This document shows, in pieces, positions 43,382-52,556 of a stretch of DNA of 64,000 bases. Under the pieces are notes generated by a model. That model saw only the letters and a list, made by a program, of their open reading frames with translations. It did not search any database and had not been told where the DNA came from. Positions within the stretch are counted from its first letter, which is position 1; each line of letters begins with the position of its first letter. The stretch covers positions 62,001-126,000 of the forward strand of contig DLKC01000010.1 in assembly GCA_002478885.1 (NCBI GenBank). Direction: 5' to 3'. The stretch is from Chitinophagaceae bacterium UBA7600. GTDB taxonomy: Bacteria; Bacteroidota; Bacteroidia; Chitinophagales; Chitinophagaceae. The translations under genes and the position numbers were made by a program.

Positions 43382-44305
43382 TTAATTCTGTACGATAATA
43401 ATGTATGGCGGACGGCATTTTACTTCCTGGCCTTTGCCCGAAATGGCGGCCATATTTACCGTGTAGGAAACCGTAGCCGGGTTAACCTGGAACTGGTTAT
43501 TTAAAAGCACCTGCTGTTTTTTTGCCTGCAGCTGCTTTAAAAGCGCCTTTGGTATTTGCGATTGCTTTTTGAAGTAATACATGCGGAAGTTGAGCTTATT
43601 AAGCGTTTTATTGCTGCCGTCGGAAATGCGGTAGTTGAGTATAAAATCCTTAAAAGCACCTGGTACCAGTGTGTCGCCCAATGCCCCGTTCTTAATGCTC
43701 TGCTTTAGATTGATCGCTCCTGTAGATTTATCCATTGCGATGCCTTGCGGAATAACTTCCTGGCCTGGAGGTGGTTCGTCGGCTATGCCGTCGCCATCAT
43801 CATCATCTGCACCATCGTCGAATTCGCAATTGCCGCTGCACGCGGTAGCTGCGCCCGGCGTTGCATTGTAAACCGGTGTTGCCAGGGAAGGATTGTTTTT
43901 TAATGTGTAAATACTATCGGTGTAGTCGATACCGGCCACCGTAATGAATTTCTTGCAGGTGTCGTGTGTCCCCGTGGGCACGTACCAGATTAGATATTTA
44001 AGCCCGGTTTCACTTTCCGTAATGTCAAGATCGCCGTTGGTAGGATCGATCTTCAGTTCATTTGGATAGCAGCCGAAAGTACCTTGCAGTGGCGTTACCG
44101 TATGCACGATATAATCAGTAGGCAGTTCTTCGAGATAGAAAACACTATCAGGATAGGCGAACATATCGCAACTGGAGAGTGCCATTGCAGCCTGTGACAT
44201 ATTATCGGAAACAGCTGCTGAAGGGTGAATGCTGTTGTTCTCCTTTGTGCAGGAAAACAGCATTGCGGCCCCGGCGACTGTAGCAATGATTGCGTTTGAT
44301 TTCAT
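43382..44305 (-). CDS. Lipoprotein with Asp-rich insert
   Basis: 307 aa from ATG 44305 (MKSNAIIATVAGAAMLFSC; lipobox Cys19). The longer frame adds nine residues before the signal. The mature protein is beta-rich, with an Asp/Gly stretch DDGADDDDGDGIADEPPPG near the middle that resembles one thrombospondin type 3 calcium-binding unit. Cys pairs (DTCKKF, ACSGNCEF) could form disulfides. Next to the TSP3-repeat lipoprotein on the same strand, so the two may share a cell-surface role. No family recognised. Confidence 0.75.
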   Translation of the reverse strand: MKSNAIIATVAGAAMLFSCTKENNSIHPSAAVSDNMSQAAMALSSCDMFAYPDSVFYLEELPTDYIVHTVTPLQGTFGCYPNELKIDPTNGDLDITESETGLKYLIWYVPTGTHDTCKKFITVAGIDYTDSIYTLKNNPSLATPVYNATPGAATACSGNCEFDDGADDDDGDGIADEPPPGQEVIPQGIAMDKSTGAINLKQSIKNGALGDTLVPGAFKDFILNYRISDGSNKTLNKLNFRMYYFKKQSQIPKALLKQLQAKKQQVLLNNQFQVNPATVSYTVNMAAISGKGQEVKCRPPYIIIVQN

Positions 44306-44444
44306 AAAGATGCAGTTATTTAAAATAAACAAATAGGTCTATGATTGAATATGTCAAAATTAGTCACAGCAGGCATTTTCGGCAATTTTTAATTACTGAA
44401 CGGGTAAATATCAATTCTGTGCAGGCTTGGAAGCGCTTTTTAAA

Positions 44445-44476
44445 CAGGGCCCGCTGTTTTTTTACAGCGAGGCCTG
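44445..44476 (-). terminator. Probable terminator of the TSP3-repeat gene
   Basis: Imperfect 13-bp stem cagggcccgctgt (44445-44457) / acagcgaggcctg (44464-44476) with two mismatches, followed on the minus strand by TTTAAAAA. It is 25 bp after the stop codon. Confidence 0.5.
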
Positions 44477-44500
44477 TTATTCAGGTGAATTGTGTATCCA

Positions 44501-45736
44501 TTACAATTTACCATCGCTACCGTGACCGTGTCCTCCGCCACCGTTATCGTCAACAGTATCTTTTATGCCGTCGTTGTCGTCATCGAGGTCAAGCGTATCA
44601 TCGATGCCGTCGTTGTCGTCGTCGAGATCGAGAGCATCATCGATGCCATCGTTGTCGTCGTCTGTGTCGAGTGAATCGGAAATATCATCATTATCGAAAT
44701 CGTCGTCGCCATTGTCATCGACAGAATCGCCAATACCATCGTTGTCATCGTCGCCATCTACGCTGTCGTCGATGCCATCGTTATCATCATCGAGGTCGTC
44801 TTTGTCTTTTATTTTATCGTTGTCGTCGTCTTTGTCGAGATTATTGTTGATACCGTCGTTGTCAAAGTCATTGTCACCGCTGAGGCCATTCAGTGAGTTA
44901 TGGTCTTTATCGAAGTTGTCGTTGATGCCATCATTGTCATCATCAGCATCCAGGTCGTCGGTAATGCCGTCGTTATCATCGTCATTGTCTGAATTATCGA
45001 GGATGCCATCGTTGTCGTCGTCGTTATCGCCGGCTTCGTTTTCAATGCCGTCATTATCAAAGTCGTTATCATTCTCGCTATCGAAGGCGTCTTTTATGCC
45101 ATCGTTGTCATCATCTTTGTCGAGGTCGTCGGTAACGCCATCGTTGTCGTCGTCGGTGTCCAAAGCATCGCCAATACCATCATTATCGTCGTCTGAATCT
45201 TCTTTATTGGAAATACCGTCGTTGTCTTCATCATTGTCATTATTGCTGTCGAATCCATCGAGTAGTCCATCATTGTCATCATCAGTGTCAGCGTCGTCAT
45301 TAACGCCGTCGTTGTCATCGTCGAGATCGTTGATGTCTGAAACTTTGTCGCCATCATCGTCCTTATCGAGCAGGTTATCTATACCATCGTTATCATAATC
45401 ATTGTCGCCGAGACCGCCTTTGTAAGTGTCGTGATCGCTGTCTTTGTCGTCGAAGACACCGTCGTTGTCGTCATCCGCATCCCGGAAGTCCTGGGTGCCA
45501 TCATTGTCGTCGTCAATATCATCGACATCAAGAATGCCATCGTTATCGTCGTCGTTGTCGGCGACCTCATTTTCAAGGCCATCATTGTCATAATCGTTGT
45601 CGTTGAATTCGCCCAGCAAAAGAGGAGCGGTAACTGCCTGGTCAGCCATGGTTGCCTGCGGCACACTTTCAATTTGTTTGTTACAGGCTGAAAAGCTAAG
45701 TGCAAGCAGTAATACAGCCGGGTTAAATTTTCGCAT
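44501..45736 (-). CDS. Lipoprotein made of thrombospondin type 3 repeats
   Basis: 411 aa. Residues 1-18 form a lipoprotein signal (AVLLLALSFSAC). From residue 46 to 398 the chain is nearly all TSP3 calcium-binding repeats: 21 DNDG units plus three variants, each D-x-D-N-D-G-(I/V/L)-x-D. Residues 46-148 and 222-324 align without gaps, an internal duplication. It ends in GGGGHGHGSDGKL. The protein is extremely acidic and should fold only with calcium. Likely outer-membrane-anchored, rigid, with adhesion or spacer function; unlike many such proteins no OmpA domain is attached. Confidence 0.93.
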   Translation of the reverse strand: MRKFNPAVLLLALSFSACNKQIESVPQATMADQAVTAPLLLGEFNDNDYDNDGLENEVADNDDDNDGILDVDDIDDDNDGTQDFRDADDDNDGVFDDKDSDHDTYKGGLGDNDYDNDGIDNLLDKDDDGDKVSDINDLDDDNDGVNDDADTDDDNDGLLDGFDSNNDNDEDNDGISNKEDSDDDNDGIGDALDTDDDNDGVTDDLDKDDDNDGIKDAFDSENDNDFDNDGIENEAGDNDDDNDGILDNSDNDDDNDGITDDLDADDDNDGINDNFDKDHNSLNGLSGDNDFDNDGINNNLDKDDDNDKIKDKDDLDDDNDGIDDSVDGDDDNDGIGDSVDDNGDDDFDNDDISDSLDTDDDNDGIDDALDLDDDNDGIDDTLDLDDDNDGIKDTVDDNGGGGHGHGSDGKL

Positions 45737-45841
45737 AATTGGTTTAGTTTTTTTATTAAATACTGTTATATAGATTGGTTGCTGCCGCCGAGGATTTTGT
45801 AACCGGGTTGACTATTTTTATTTTTCAATGAACCAAAAGAA

Positions 45842-45869
45842 AAAGAGCCATATCGAAATATGGCTCTTT
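45842..45869 (-). terminator. Terminator after the PepSY-like gene
   Basis: Perfect 12-bp stem aaagagccatat (45842-45853) / atatggctcttt (45858-45869), loop cgaa; on the minus strand followed by TTCTTTTGG. It is 38 bp after the stop. Confidence 0.85.
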
Positions 45870-45906
45870 GCCCGGTTTTTTCACGGCTAGATTATAGTTG
45901 ATTTGA

Positions 45907-46206
45907 CTAACGCGCACCAGCTTTAATAAGCGTACCATCTGCATTAAATACAGCTCTCCAACGTGCGCCATTCAAAAGAAAATCTGCCTGGTAAACATTC
46001 TTACCATGTTCTGTTTCAAGCTGCCACCTAACATTTGTTGCATCGGGGAACATGCTTGCAAATGTTGTTCTTACTGCTACCGGTACCTGTGATGCCGGGA
46101 TGTGTGTGCCTTTTGCTTCCACTACGCTGTTTGCGTTAAAATTGTAATAACCTGCGAAAGATGATGCTGAAATAAACAGCGCTGCTGCTAACAAGACTTT
46201 TTTCAT
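45907..46206 (-). CDS. Small secreted PepSY-like (DUF2874) protein
   Basis: 99 aa with signal peptide MKKVLLAAALFISASSFAG. The mature part has the PepSY-like pattern IPASQVPVAVRTTFASMFPDATNVRWQLE..YQADFLLNGARWRAVFNADGTLIKAGAR, matching the small periplasmic PepSY-like family common in Bacteroidota. The role is unknown; related domains bind or inhibit peptidases. Solo gene with its own terminator. A decayed dispersed-repeat copy lies upstream. Confidence 0.82.
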   Translation of the reverse strand: MKKVLLAAALFISASSFAGYYNFNANSVVEAKGTHIPASQVPVAVRTTFASMFPDATNVRWQLETEHGKNVYQADFLLNGARWRAVFNADGTLIKAGAR

Positions 46207-46394
46207 AAAAGTGTTTTTTTTGTTTTTTTAAAAATTGATTTTAGCAAGGTTTCGGAACAAACTTTCTTTTTCTCATTGTCTGTTTCTTTGCCCTTATATT
46301 AATTGGTTGCTGCAGGTAAAAGTTATGTAACCGGCAGCGGGAAATATTTTTAAAAAACTTTTTAATCCCATTTGTTGAATATGGTTTTGAAGAT

Positions 46395-46410
46395 GAAGGG
46401 AGCGTCGCAA
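46395..46410 (+). repeat. Decayed copy of the dispersed repeat
   Basis: gaagggagcgtcgcaa followed by gcaaagctgc; part of the core is lost but the flank is kept. It lies between the PepSY-like and hppA genes. Confidence 0.5.
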
Positions 46411-46447
46411 GCAAAGCTGCTATTGGTTCAAGGGCCGGGGATAAAAT

Positions 46448-46479
46448 AAAAAGCCCCGCAGATGAGTGCGGGGCTTTTT
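46448..46479 (-). terminator. Terminator of hppA
   Basis: Perfect 13-bp stem aaaaagccccgca (46448-46460) / tgcggggcttttt (46467-46479), loop gatgag. T runs on both sides make it potentially bidirectional; it lies 23 bp after the hppA stop. Confidence 0.9.
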
Positions 46480-46502
46480 ATTTGCATTATTATAGTGAGA
46501 AA

Positions 46503-48929
46503 CTATTTTACTTCAGTTTTCTCGTCGATCTCGAGTTTGAGGTTTTTACCCGCTTCGATGAACGATGCGTATTTTGCCTGTACATCAGCAGCCACTTCTG
46601 TGCCGTTGATCAGGAGTTTGCCATCTTTTACTTCAACGGAAGCTTTACCGGCAGTGATTAGCCCATCGGCCTTTAGTGCCTGCATCAGGGCATCGGCTTT
46701 ATTATCACCATCAACCTTTACGGTGAACTTGCCTGTATCTGTGCTGTTAGCTGTATTGGTGTAAGTAATTGATATATTTTTTTCAGCGGCCATTGCAGCA
46801 GAACCATCTTTTGTATGGAATACCTGTGCGAGTGTTGGTGCTATAACCAATGAAACGATCGACATTAATTTGATAAGGATGTTCATAGAAGGGCCAGATG
46901 TGTCTTTGAAAGGATCGCCCACAGTATCGCCTGTTACGGCTGCTTTGTGCGGTTCACTTTTCTTTTTGTAGATCTGACCGTTTATTTCAACACCTTTTTC
47001 GAAGCTTTTTTTGGCATTGTCCCATGCGCCGCCGGCGTTGTTCTGGAACATACCCATCAACACACCACTAACTGTAGCGCCGGCGAGAAAACCACCCAAT
47101 GCTTCAGGGCCCAGTAAGAAACCGATGATCAATGGCGAAGCAATGGCGATTGCGCCTGGCAACATCATTTTTTTGATGGATGCATCTGTTGAAATAGCGA
47201 CGCATTTATCATATTCCGGTTTACCCGTTCCTTCCATAATACCTGGAATCGTATGGAACTGGCGACGGACTTCTTCAACCATTGCCATGGCTGCTTGTCC
47301 TACTGCACGGATTGCCAAAGAAGAAAATATAAAAGGAATCATGCCTCCGATAAAGAGCGATGAAAGCACGTCTGCTTTGTAGATGTCGATGCCTTTAATA
47401 CCTGCAACGCCAACGAATGCGGCAAAAAGTGCGAGTGCTGTTAACGCGGCTGAAGCGATAGCAAAACCCTTACCTGTTGCTGCGGTTGTATTACCAACTG
47501 CATCGAGTACGTCGGTTTTTTCACGAACATCAGGAGGCAATTCACTCATTTCGGCGATACCACCGGCGTTATCTGCAATAGGTCCGAATGCGTCTATCGC
47601 CAACTGCATGGCAGTAGTAGCCATCATACCGGCTGCTGCGATCGCTACGCCATAAAGACCGGCACACATGAAAGAACCGTATATACCTGCTGCCAGCACA
47701 ATGATCGGCAGGAAAGTTGACTCCATACCTACTGCAAGACCGCCAATTACGTTGGTGCCATGACCGGTTGCGCTCTGGCGGATAATACTGAGCACGGGGC
47801 GTTTGCCCATTGCTGTATAATACTCGGTAATCATACTCATCAGCGTACCAACAGCGAGACCAACGGCAATAGCGCCGAGTACACCCCATTTGGTAAACTC
47901 AAGGCCACGGAGTTCCATCGTTTCAGGAAGGATATAATAAACAAGGCCAATACTTGCGAGACCAGCCAAAATAATGGAGCCCCAGTTACCCATGTTCAAT
48001 GCCTTCTGTACAACAGCAGTGCTGATGCCCGCGCTGTCGCTGATCTTTACAAACAATGTTCCTATGATAGAGAAAATAATACCTGTACCTGCAATAAGCA
48101 TTGGCAGTAAAATAGGAGCGTAGCCTCCAAAATTGTCATGCGAAATTGTTTCCTGGCCAAGCACCATCGTAGCCAGTACAGTTGCCACATAAGAACCGAA
48201 AAGGTCGGCACCCATGCCAGCAACGTCGCCCACGTTATCACCTACGTTATCGGCGATTGTTGCAGGGTTGCGCGGATCATCTTCAGGAATGCCTGCTTCT
48301 ACTTTACCAACGAGGTCAGCGCCTACGTCGGCAGCTTTTGTATAGATACCACCACCCACACGTGCAAACAACGCAATGCTTTCTGCACCGAGAGAGAAGC
48401 CTGTAAGCACCTCAATGGTCTTCAGCATGTACTCTGAGTTGGCTTCTGCGCCGGGAGCAAATATGCTTTTCAAAACCAAAAACAATGAACCCAGACCAAG
48501 TACAGCCAAACCAGCAACACCAAGACCCATAACAGATCCACCGGTGAATGATACATTTAATGCTCTTGAAAGGCTTGTTCTCGCCGCTTGCGTGGTGCGA
48601 ACATTGGCTTTTGTAGCCACCTTCATACCTATATAACCTGCAGTTGCGCTAAATACCGCACCAATAACAAAGGCTACGGCAATCAGCCAATTTGAGTTAG
48701 GGTTGCTTGCAGACATAAATGCCAGCAAAAGGCCAACCAGCACAACAAAATAGAAAAGTATTTTCCATTCTGCTTTCAGAAACGCCATTGCACCTTCGGC
48801 AATGTGGTTGCTGATGTCTTTCATTTTCTGCTCACCGGCATCTTGTTTAGATACCCAGTTAAATTTTATCAGTGTGTAAAGGAGACCGATTACCCCCATT
48901 GCCGGAACGGCATAAAACAGATTATCCAT
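46503..48929 (-). CDS. hppA: Membrane-bound ion-translocating pyrophosphatase, K+-dependent type
   Basis: 808 aa, about 16 membrane helices. The signature [36 protein letters not shown] binds Mg-pyrophosphate. [13 protein letters not shown] has Ala where K+-independent enzymes have Lys (GNTTKATTKG), so it belongs to the K+-dependent class; whether it pumps H+ or Na+ is not decided here. After the last helix there is an unusual 100-residue periplasmic-type tail ([30 protein letters not shown]). A -7 box TATTTTTG (minus, 48958-48965) lies 28 nt before the ATG. Solo gene. Confidence 0.96.
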   Translation of the reverse strand: MDNLFYAVPAMGVIGLLYTLIKFNWVSKQDAGEQKMKDISNHIAEGAMAFLKAEWKILFYFVVLVGLLLAFMSASNPNSNWLIAVAFVIGAVFSATAGYIGMKVATKANVRTTQAARTSLSRALNVSFTGGSVMGLGVAGLAVLGLGSLFLVLKSIFAPGAEANSEYMLKTIEVLTGFSLGAESIALFARVGGGIYTKAADVGADLVGKVEAGIPEDDPRNPATIADNVGDNVGDVAGMGADLFGSYVATVLATMVLGQETISHDNFGGYAPILLPMLIAGTGIIFSIIGTLFVKISDSAGISTAVVQKALNMGNWGSIILAGLASIGLVYYILPETMELRGLEFTKWGVLGAIAVGLAVGTLMSMITEYYTAMGKRPVLSIIRQSATGHGTNVIGGLAVGMESTFLPIIVLAAGIYGSFMCAGLYGVAIAAAGMMATTAMQLAIDAFGPIADNAGGIAEMSELPPDVREKTDVLDAVGNTTAATGKGFAIASAALTALALFAAFVGVAGIKGIDIYKADVLSSLFIGGMIPFIFSSLAIRAVGQAAMAMVEEVRRQFHTIPGIMEGTGKPEYDKCVAISTDASIKKMMLPGAIAIASPLIIGFLLGPEALGGFLAGATVSGVLMGMFQNNAGGAWDNAKKSFEKGVEINGQIYKKKSEPHKAAVTGDTVGDPFKDTSGPSMNILIKLMSIVSLVIAPTLAQVFHTKDGSAAMAAEKNISITYTNTANSTDTGKFTVKVDGDNKADALMQALKADGLITAGKASVEVKDGKLLINGTEVAADVQAKYASFIEAGKNLKLEIDEKTEVK

Positions 48930-49241
48930 ACGCGTTGCTTATGATTTAAAATGGCGGCAAAAATAGGGGAAATACCCAAAAATGTTAACATTCTCTAAAA
49001 TGAGTATTCGTTTGGGGATAAGATTGGGATTTCCGTTGCTTCGGCTGCAGTGCTTTTGGCATCGCCGGTTGCGTCGCACTCTTGTACCGTTGAGCAAATA
49101 TTCGCCAGGAAAAGGAGGTACAACAGGTGACCCTTTTTTATCGCTGCTTTATTTCACGAGTTGATCAGCCATGTACCGGACGATGCAGGGAGTGACACAA
49201 GCAAAGCCGCCCAAAGAACCGGTCGCCGGGTCTGAAAATAA
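48930..49241. repeat. Dispersed repeat pair H in the 312 bp hppA-nnr gap
   Basis: Left unit ttgcgtcgcactcttgtac (49069-49087), preceded by ggcatcgccgg; right unit gatgcagggagtgacacaa (49182-49200), followed by gcaaagccgcc and then gccggg. The right arm is the variant core. The gap is 94 bp. The region also holds the hppA promoter at its left end; no other feature. Confidence 0.85.
48958..48965 (-). promoter_or_regulatory. -7 promoter box of hppA
   Basis: TATTTTTG on the minus strand matches TAnnTTTG, 28 nt upstream of the ATG. The -33 region is not clear. Confidence 0.5.
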
Positions 49242-50720
49242 TCAGACCTGTATGCTAAAAAATGCGTCGGAGATATGACCAATAACGTCGCCTGCCAGCA
49301 TCGCTTCCATGGCAATTGACTTCGAAGCAATATCTGCGGCAAGGCCGTGCAGGTAAACGCCAAGCAGTGCAGCATCAAAAGAATTGTAACCCTGTGCCAG
49401 CAAAGCGGTAATCATGCCGGTGAGTACATCGCCGCTGCCGCCCTTGGCGAGACCGGCATTGCCGGTTATGTTGAACCAGCCCCTGCCGTTATGTGCAATA
49501 AGGGTGTGGTGGCCTTTTAAAACGACGATGCAATTGAATTGCTGCGACATGGCCAAAGCCCGATCGATCCGCTCAAATTCGTCAGCTGGTTCTCCTGCAA
49601 GCCTGTCAAACTCTTTTGGATGGGGAGTGAGAATAGATCCCGCTGGTATTTTCTGTAACATTCCCGGCTCCAACGCCATTATATTAAGCGCATCCGCATC
49701 AAAAACAACAGGCCTGTTATAATGGTGAAGCAGGAGCTGTAAAAGCATTTTGCCATCGTCATTGGTTCCAAGCCCGGGGCCGATGCCGACAGCAGTATAT
49801 TTTTGGTAATCTGTTTTTTCATGGCGCGGCACCGTCATAGCTTCGGGCAGGTAACTATGTAAAACCGCCATGGAGTTTTCGGGCAGGCTCAAGGTAAGCA
49901 AACCGGTGCCGGTGCACGCGCAGGCTTTTGCCGCCAGCAATGCAGCACCCATTTTCCCGGGATTTCCGGCAATAAGCAAACTGTGGCCAAAACTGCCTTT
50001 ATGCGCAAATGCTTTGCGTGGTTTGTAAGTGCCCGCTATGTCTGCGTGTACTGCAATAGTGAATTTTGCCTCTACCGTAGAACTGAATTTGGGGTCGAGG
50101 CCTATATCCAAAATGGTTACCGTTCCAAACAGGCCTTCATTTTCTGCCGCCAGCAGGCAAAGCTTCAGCGTTTGAAAAGTAAGGGTATGTGTTGCCCTGA
50201 TCACCGCGTTGCCTTTTGAGCTTTTGTCAATAAACATTCCGCTGGGCACGTCTATTGCGACGACTGTTACCTTTGCATCGTTGATGTGATGCACCAATGC
50301 CTCGCTCAATTGCTGCAAAGGCCTATTTAAACCCGAGCCATACAAGGCGTCGATAACAATATCTTCTTTATTGATTTCGGGAAAGAATGAGTTGGCCTGG
50401 ATAAAATGAATATCCGTTGTTAACTGGTGCAGCCGGTGCAGGTTCGCCTGGAAATCCGGCGTGCCCATAGCACCAAGTTCAAGAATAAAAATAACGGGAT
50501 TGATTCCCTGCTCAATCAGTTGCCGGGCAATGGCTAAACCATCGCCTCCATTGTTTCCTTTGGCGCAGAAAATTTTTATACAGGCATCTGCATAGTTATC
50601 GGTAATAAATTCTGCGCATTTTCGGGCGGCCCTTTCCATAAGGTCAATCGAGGCCACCGGCTCGCTGGCAATGGTAAAGGCATCCCAATCGTGGATTTGC
50701 CGGGCATTGAGCAATTTCAT
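49242..50720 (-). CDS. nnr: Bifunctional NAD(P)H-hydrate epimerase/dehydratase
   Basis: 492 aa fusion. The N-terminal YjeF epimerase domain has AKGNNGGDGLAIARQL; the C-terminal ribokinase-like dehydratase domain has GNPGKMGAALLAAKACACTGTGLLTL, LTPHPKEFDRL and the nucleotide-binding NITGNAGLAKGGSGDVLTGMI. The enzyme repairs damaged NADH and NADPH hydrates with ADP. TATATTTA (minus), 5 nt upstream of the ATG, is one base from the -7 consensus and would give a leaderless mRNA. Solo gene. Confidence 0.96.
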   Translation of the reverse strand: MKLLNARQIHDWDAFTIASEPVASIDLMERAARKCAEFITDNYADACIKIFCAKGNNGGDGLAIARQLIEQGINPVIFILELGAMGTPDFQANLHRLHQLTTDIHFIQANSFFPEINKEDIVIDALYGSGLNRPLQQLSEALVHHINDAKVTVVAIDVPSGMFIDKSSKGNAVIRATHTLTFQTLKLCLLAAENEGLFGTVTILDIGLDPKFSSTVEAKFTIAVHADIAGTYKPRKAFAHKGSFGHSLLIAGNPGKMGAALLAAKACACTGTGLLTLSLPENSMAVLHSYLPEAMTVPRHEKTDYQKYTAVGIGPGLGTNDDGKMLLQLLLHHYNRPVVFDADALNIMALEPGMLQKIPAGSILTPHPKEFDRLAGEPADEFERIDRALAMSQQFNCIVVLKGHHTLIAHNGRGWFNITGNAGLAKGGSGDVLTGMITALLAQGYNSFDAALLGVYLHGLAADIASKSIAMEAMLAGDVIGHISDAFFSIQV

Positions 50721-50835
50721 AGTTTAAATATACGGCAGGCTGTGGTATTAAAAGATGATGATTAAAGCAGAAGTTACGCGTAATTTTAAAGGAAATGCTT
50801 ATTTGCCCGGCTCCCCTATTATATTGCATCGTCCC

Positions 50836-50854
50836 TTGCGTCGCACCCGTGTAC
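50836..50854 (-). repeat. Dispersed repeat unit 7 (single, reverse orientation)
   Basis: Core ttgcgtcgcacccgtgtac, preceded by gcatcgtccc and, upstream, cccggc (50808-50813). Two substitutions from consensus. Confidence 0.82.
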
Positions 50855-51062
50855 TTCCGGAGCCTATGGCAACAATGCTATGCATCACCTGAAAGTGTGC
50901 AATAAAACTTCAGAATTGGTCTTTCCGGGGCGTTGAGCACCGATCTTAGTTTACGCTTTTACTACGGCTTTTGTATTACTTAAGTACGGCTTCACTATTA
51001 GCCATGTACCAGCATTTCTGCCGCCGGGATTCCGCATAAGCCCTTTTTTGGCAGGATGGGTA

Positions 51063-51093
51063 TTGTGTTATTCATTTTGCCTTTTTATATTTG
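51063..51093 (+). promoter_or_regulatory. Promoter abutting the start codon at 51097
   Basis: -33 TTG (51063-51065), 20 bp spacer, -7 box TATATTTG (51086-51093), exact match. The family-type ATG is only 3 nt further, so the mRNA would start at or inside the ORF. Confidence 0.6.
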
Positions 51094-51096
51094 GGT

Positions 51097-51576
51097 ATGG
51101 CTAAGCAAAGCGGCATGTTACGTATTACAGGCACAATCGATAATCTCTGTTTTTATAAAATGGATGGCCAGTACTATGTTAGGATGAAGAGTTCCCTGAC
51201 CGGCAAACGGGTCAAAAAAGATCCTGCTTTCAGTGCCACAATGCGTTATGCCGGTTTTCTTGCAGATGCAGCCAGGATTGCCTCTGCCGTTTACAGGAAG
51301 GTCAATGCAGATCAACAAGTAAAGGGCCTTTACCGCAAAATAACGGGAGAAGCAATGCGCTTACTGAAAGAGGATCAAACAATTGCCGATGTAACCGGTT
51401 TGCTCGAGGCAAAGTATGTAAAGACAGCAGCGGCACCGAAAGCACAAAAGTCAGAAAAGCCTGTAAACAAAGTAATTTCTTTTGCCGAAGCCGTTCTGGA
51501 AAGGGTTTTTACTGCTACAGCAACGGCGGCGGCACCATCTATTCCTTGCCGTTTACCTGCACCCGCGCCTACATAG
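51097..51576 (+). CDS. Bacteroidota conserved protein of unknown function (MAKQ-start family)
   Basis: 159 aa from ATG 51097. MAKQSGMLRITGTIDNLCFYKMDGQYYVRMKSS followed by a basic DPAF..TMRYAGFLADAARI region matches a small family I know from Bacteroidota, always starting MAKQ.G and with a GTI..FYK motif; its role is unknown. The C-terminal 60 residues or so are Ala/Pro-rich low complexity ending PAPAPT. A consensus promoter ends 3 nt before the ATG; if the mRNA is not leaderless the start would be ATG 51115. Solo gene. Confidence 0.75.
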   Translation: MAKQSGMLRITGTIDNLCFYKMDGQYYVRMKSSLTGKRVKKDPAFSATMRYAGFLADAARIASAVYRKVNADQQVKGLYRKITGEAMRLLKEDQTIADVTGLLEAKYVKTAAAPKAQKSEKPVNKVISFAEAVLERVFTATATAAAPSIPCRLPAPAPT

Positions 51577-51635
51577 TATTTCTTTATACCGTAGTATTCA
51601 ACCCCTTTATTCCATTTAAAAGAGTGAAACAAGCG

Positions 51636-51992
51636 TTATCGTTTTTCAGGATTTTTTTTATCCTGGAACCAGGCAGCGGATGCCGGTAAGAATAACAATA
51701 CGGTAACCAGTGTTAAGAACACGATATGGGCAATCATCTCCGATGTGGAGTTTAATGCACTTACAACTACATGGTAAAGCAACCAGCCAATCGCAAGCCA
51801 TCGCGCCCAGCTAACGCCAAATAGCAGCAGCACACCACAAACCACAGCCAGTATGCGCAACAAAAGAATCCATACTGTTTCGTTTAAGTTGGTAGGGTCC
51901 AAAAGTTCCTGCAGGTGATAGAAAAATCCTATTACTCCAGCGAGGATAAACAATACGGCGACGATAACAACCGGAAGTGGGCGGCCTTTCAT
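51636..51992 (-). CDS. Small four-helix membrane protein
   Basis: 118 aa from ATG 51992 (MKGRPLPVVIVAVLFILAGVIGFF); the longer frame would overlap the upstream gene. It has four membrane helices with short loops and a charged tail (QDKKNPEKR). No family recognised with confidence; the pattern resembles small DUF-type integral proteins of Bacteroidota. It follows the GyrI-like gene by 38 bp on the same strand and may be co-transcribed. Confidence 0.68.
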   Translation of the reverse strand: MKGRPLPVVIVAVLFILAGVIGFFYHLQELLDPTNLNETVWILLLRILAVVCGVLLLFGVSWARWLAIGWLLYHVVVSALNSTSEMIAHIVFLTLVTVLLFLPASAAWFQDKKNPEKR

Positions 51993-52030
51993 TGGTAAGA
52001 AATTTATTTTTTCTAAAGGAAATTCTAAAG

Positions 52031-52468
52031 TTATGCGAGGCACATGATTAGCGTTGTTTCGAGTTTGCTTTCGTCACTTGTCCAATGCCCGTAGATTTCG
52101 ATGTATGGATCTCTAATAACCTCGCCCCGGTTCTTCAGTTCATTCCTCATATTTTGTCCCGTTTGCTTTACCAGGTTATATGGGCCTACGTGTTTGCAAT
52201 AAGCGTACCTGTTAAGTGTAATTGTATGTTGTTCGAGGCCGGTATCAAAGTTGGGTGTTTCTGTGAGTTCAACGCCTGCAAAGATTTTTTCATTGGAGTC
52301 ATACACCCAAATATTCAATCCTTTATTGGCAAGCTGGCTGGCTTTAACTATTTGCCACATTTTATCCATCAGTTTAAAAGCAGTTCCAGCGTAATCTTTA
52401 TTGATCGCAGTCCCGGAAAACCCGTGCAAGTCCAGGCTAAGGCTTGAACAAATTATTTCCATATTCAT
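52031..52468 (-). CDS. GyrI-like / effector-binding domain protein
   Basis: 145 aa of the SOUL/GyrI-like effector-binding fold: TITLNRYAYCKHVGPYNLVKQTGQNMRNELKNRG is the strand-helix block with the HxGPY motif typical of the family, and IRDPYIEIYGHWTSDESKLETTLIMCL the closing strands. Stand-alone forms bind small hydrophobic ligands or act as antitoxin-like gyrase inhibitors; neither is shown here. No DNA-binding domain. ATG 52462 is an alternative start two codons in. Confidence 0.82.
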   Translation of the reverse strand: MNMEIICSSLSLDLHGFSGTAINKDYAGTAFKLMDKMWQIVKASQLANKGLNIWVYDSNEKIFAGVELTETPNFDTGLEQHTITLNRYAYCKHVGPYNLVKQTGQNMRNELKNRGEVIRDPYIEIYGHWTSDESKLETTLIMCLA

Positions 52469-52556
52469 CGCCGATAAATTTGGTTTGCTAACTTAAGAGG
52501 ATGGAATCATGGTTTAGCAATACGAAGGTTTTTCAGCACGCACTTTGTCGTTGCTT

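Larger units (their letters stand above)
50721..51096. other. 376 bp divergent gap
   Basis: Between nnr and the plus-strand gene at 51.1 kb. It contains one dispersed-repeat unit (50836-50854) and the promoter at 51063-51093; otherwise nothing recognised. Confidence 0.6.

Noticed and set aside
44565..45398. 277-aa plus-strand ORF rich in Ser (SLSSSRSS repeats)
   Set aside because: It is the antisense of the Asp-rich TSP3 repeats: GAC/GAT codons read backwards give Ser/Ile. The minus-strand gene has a lipobox and real calcium motifs.
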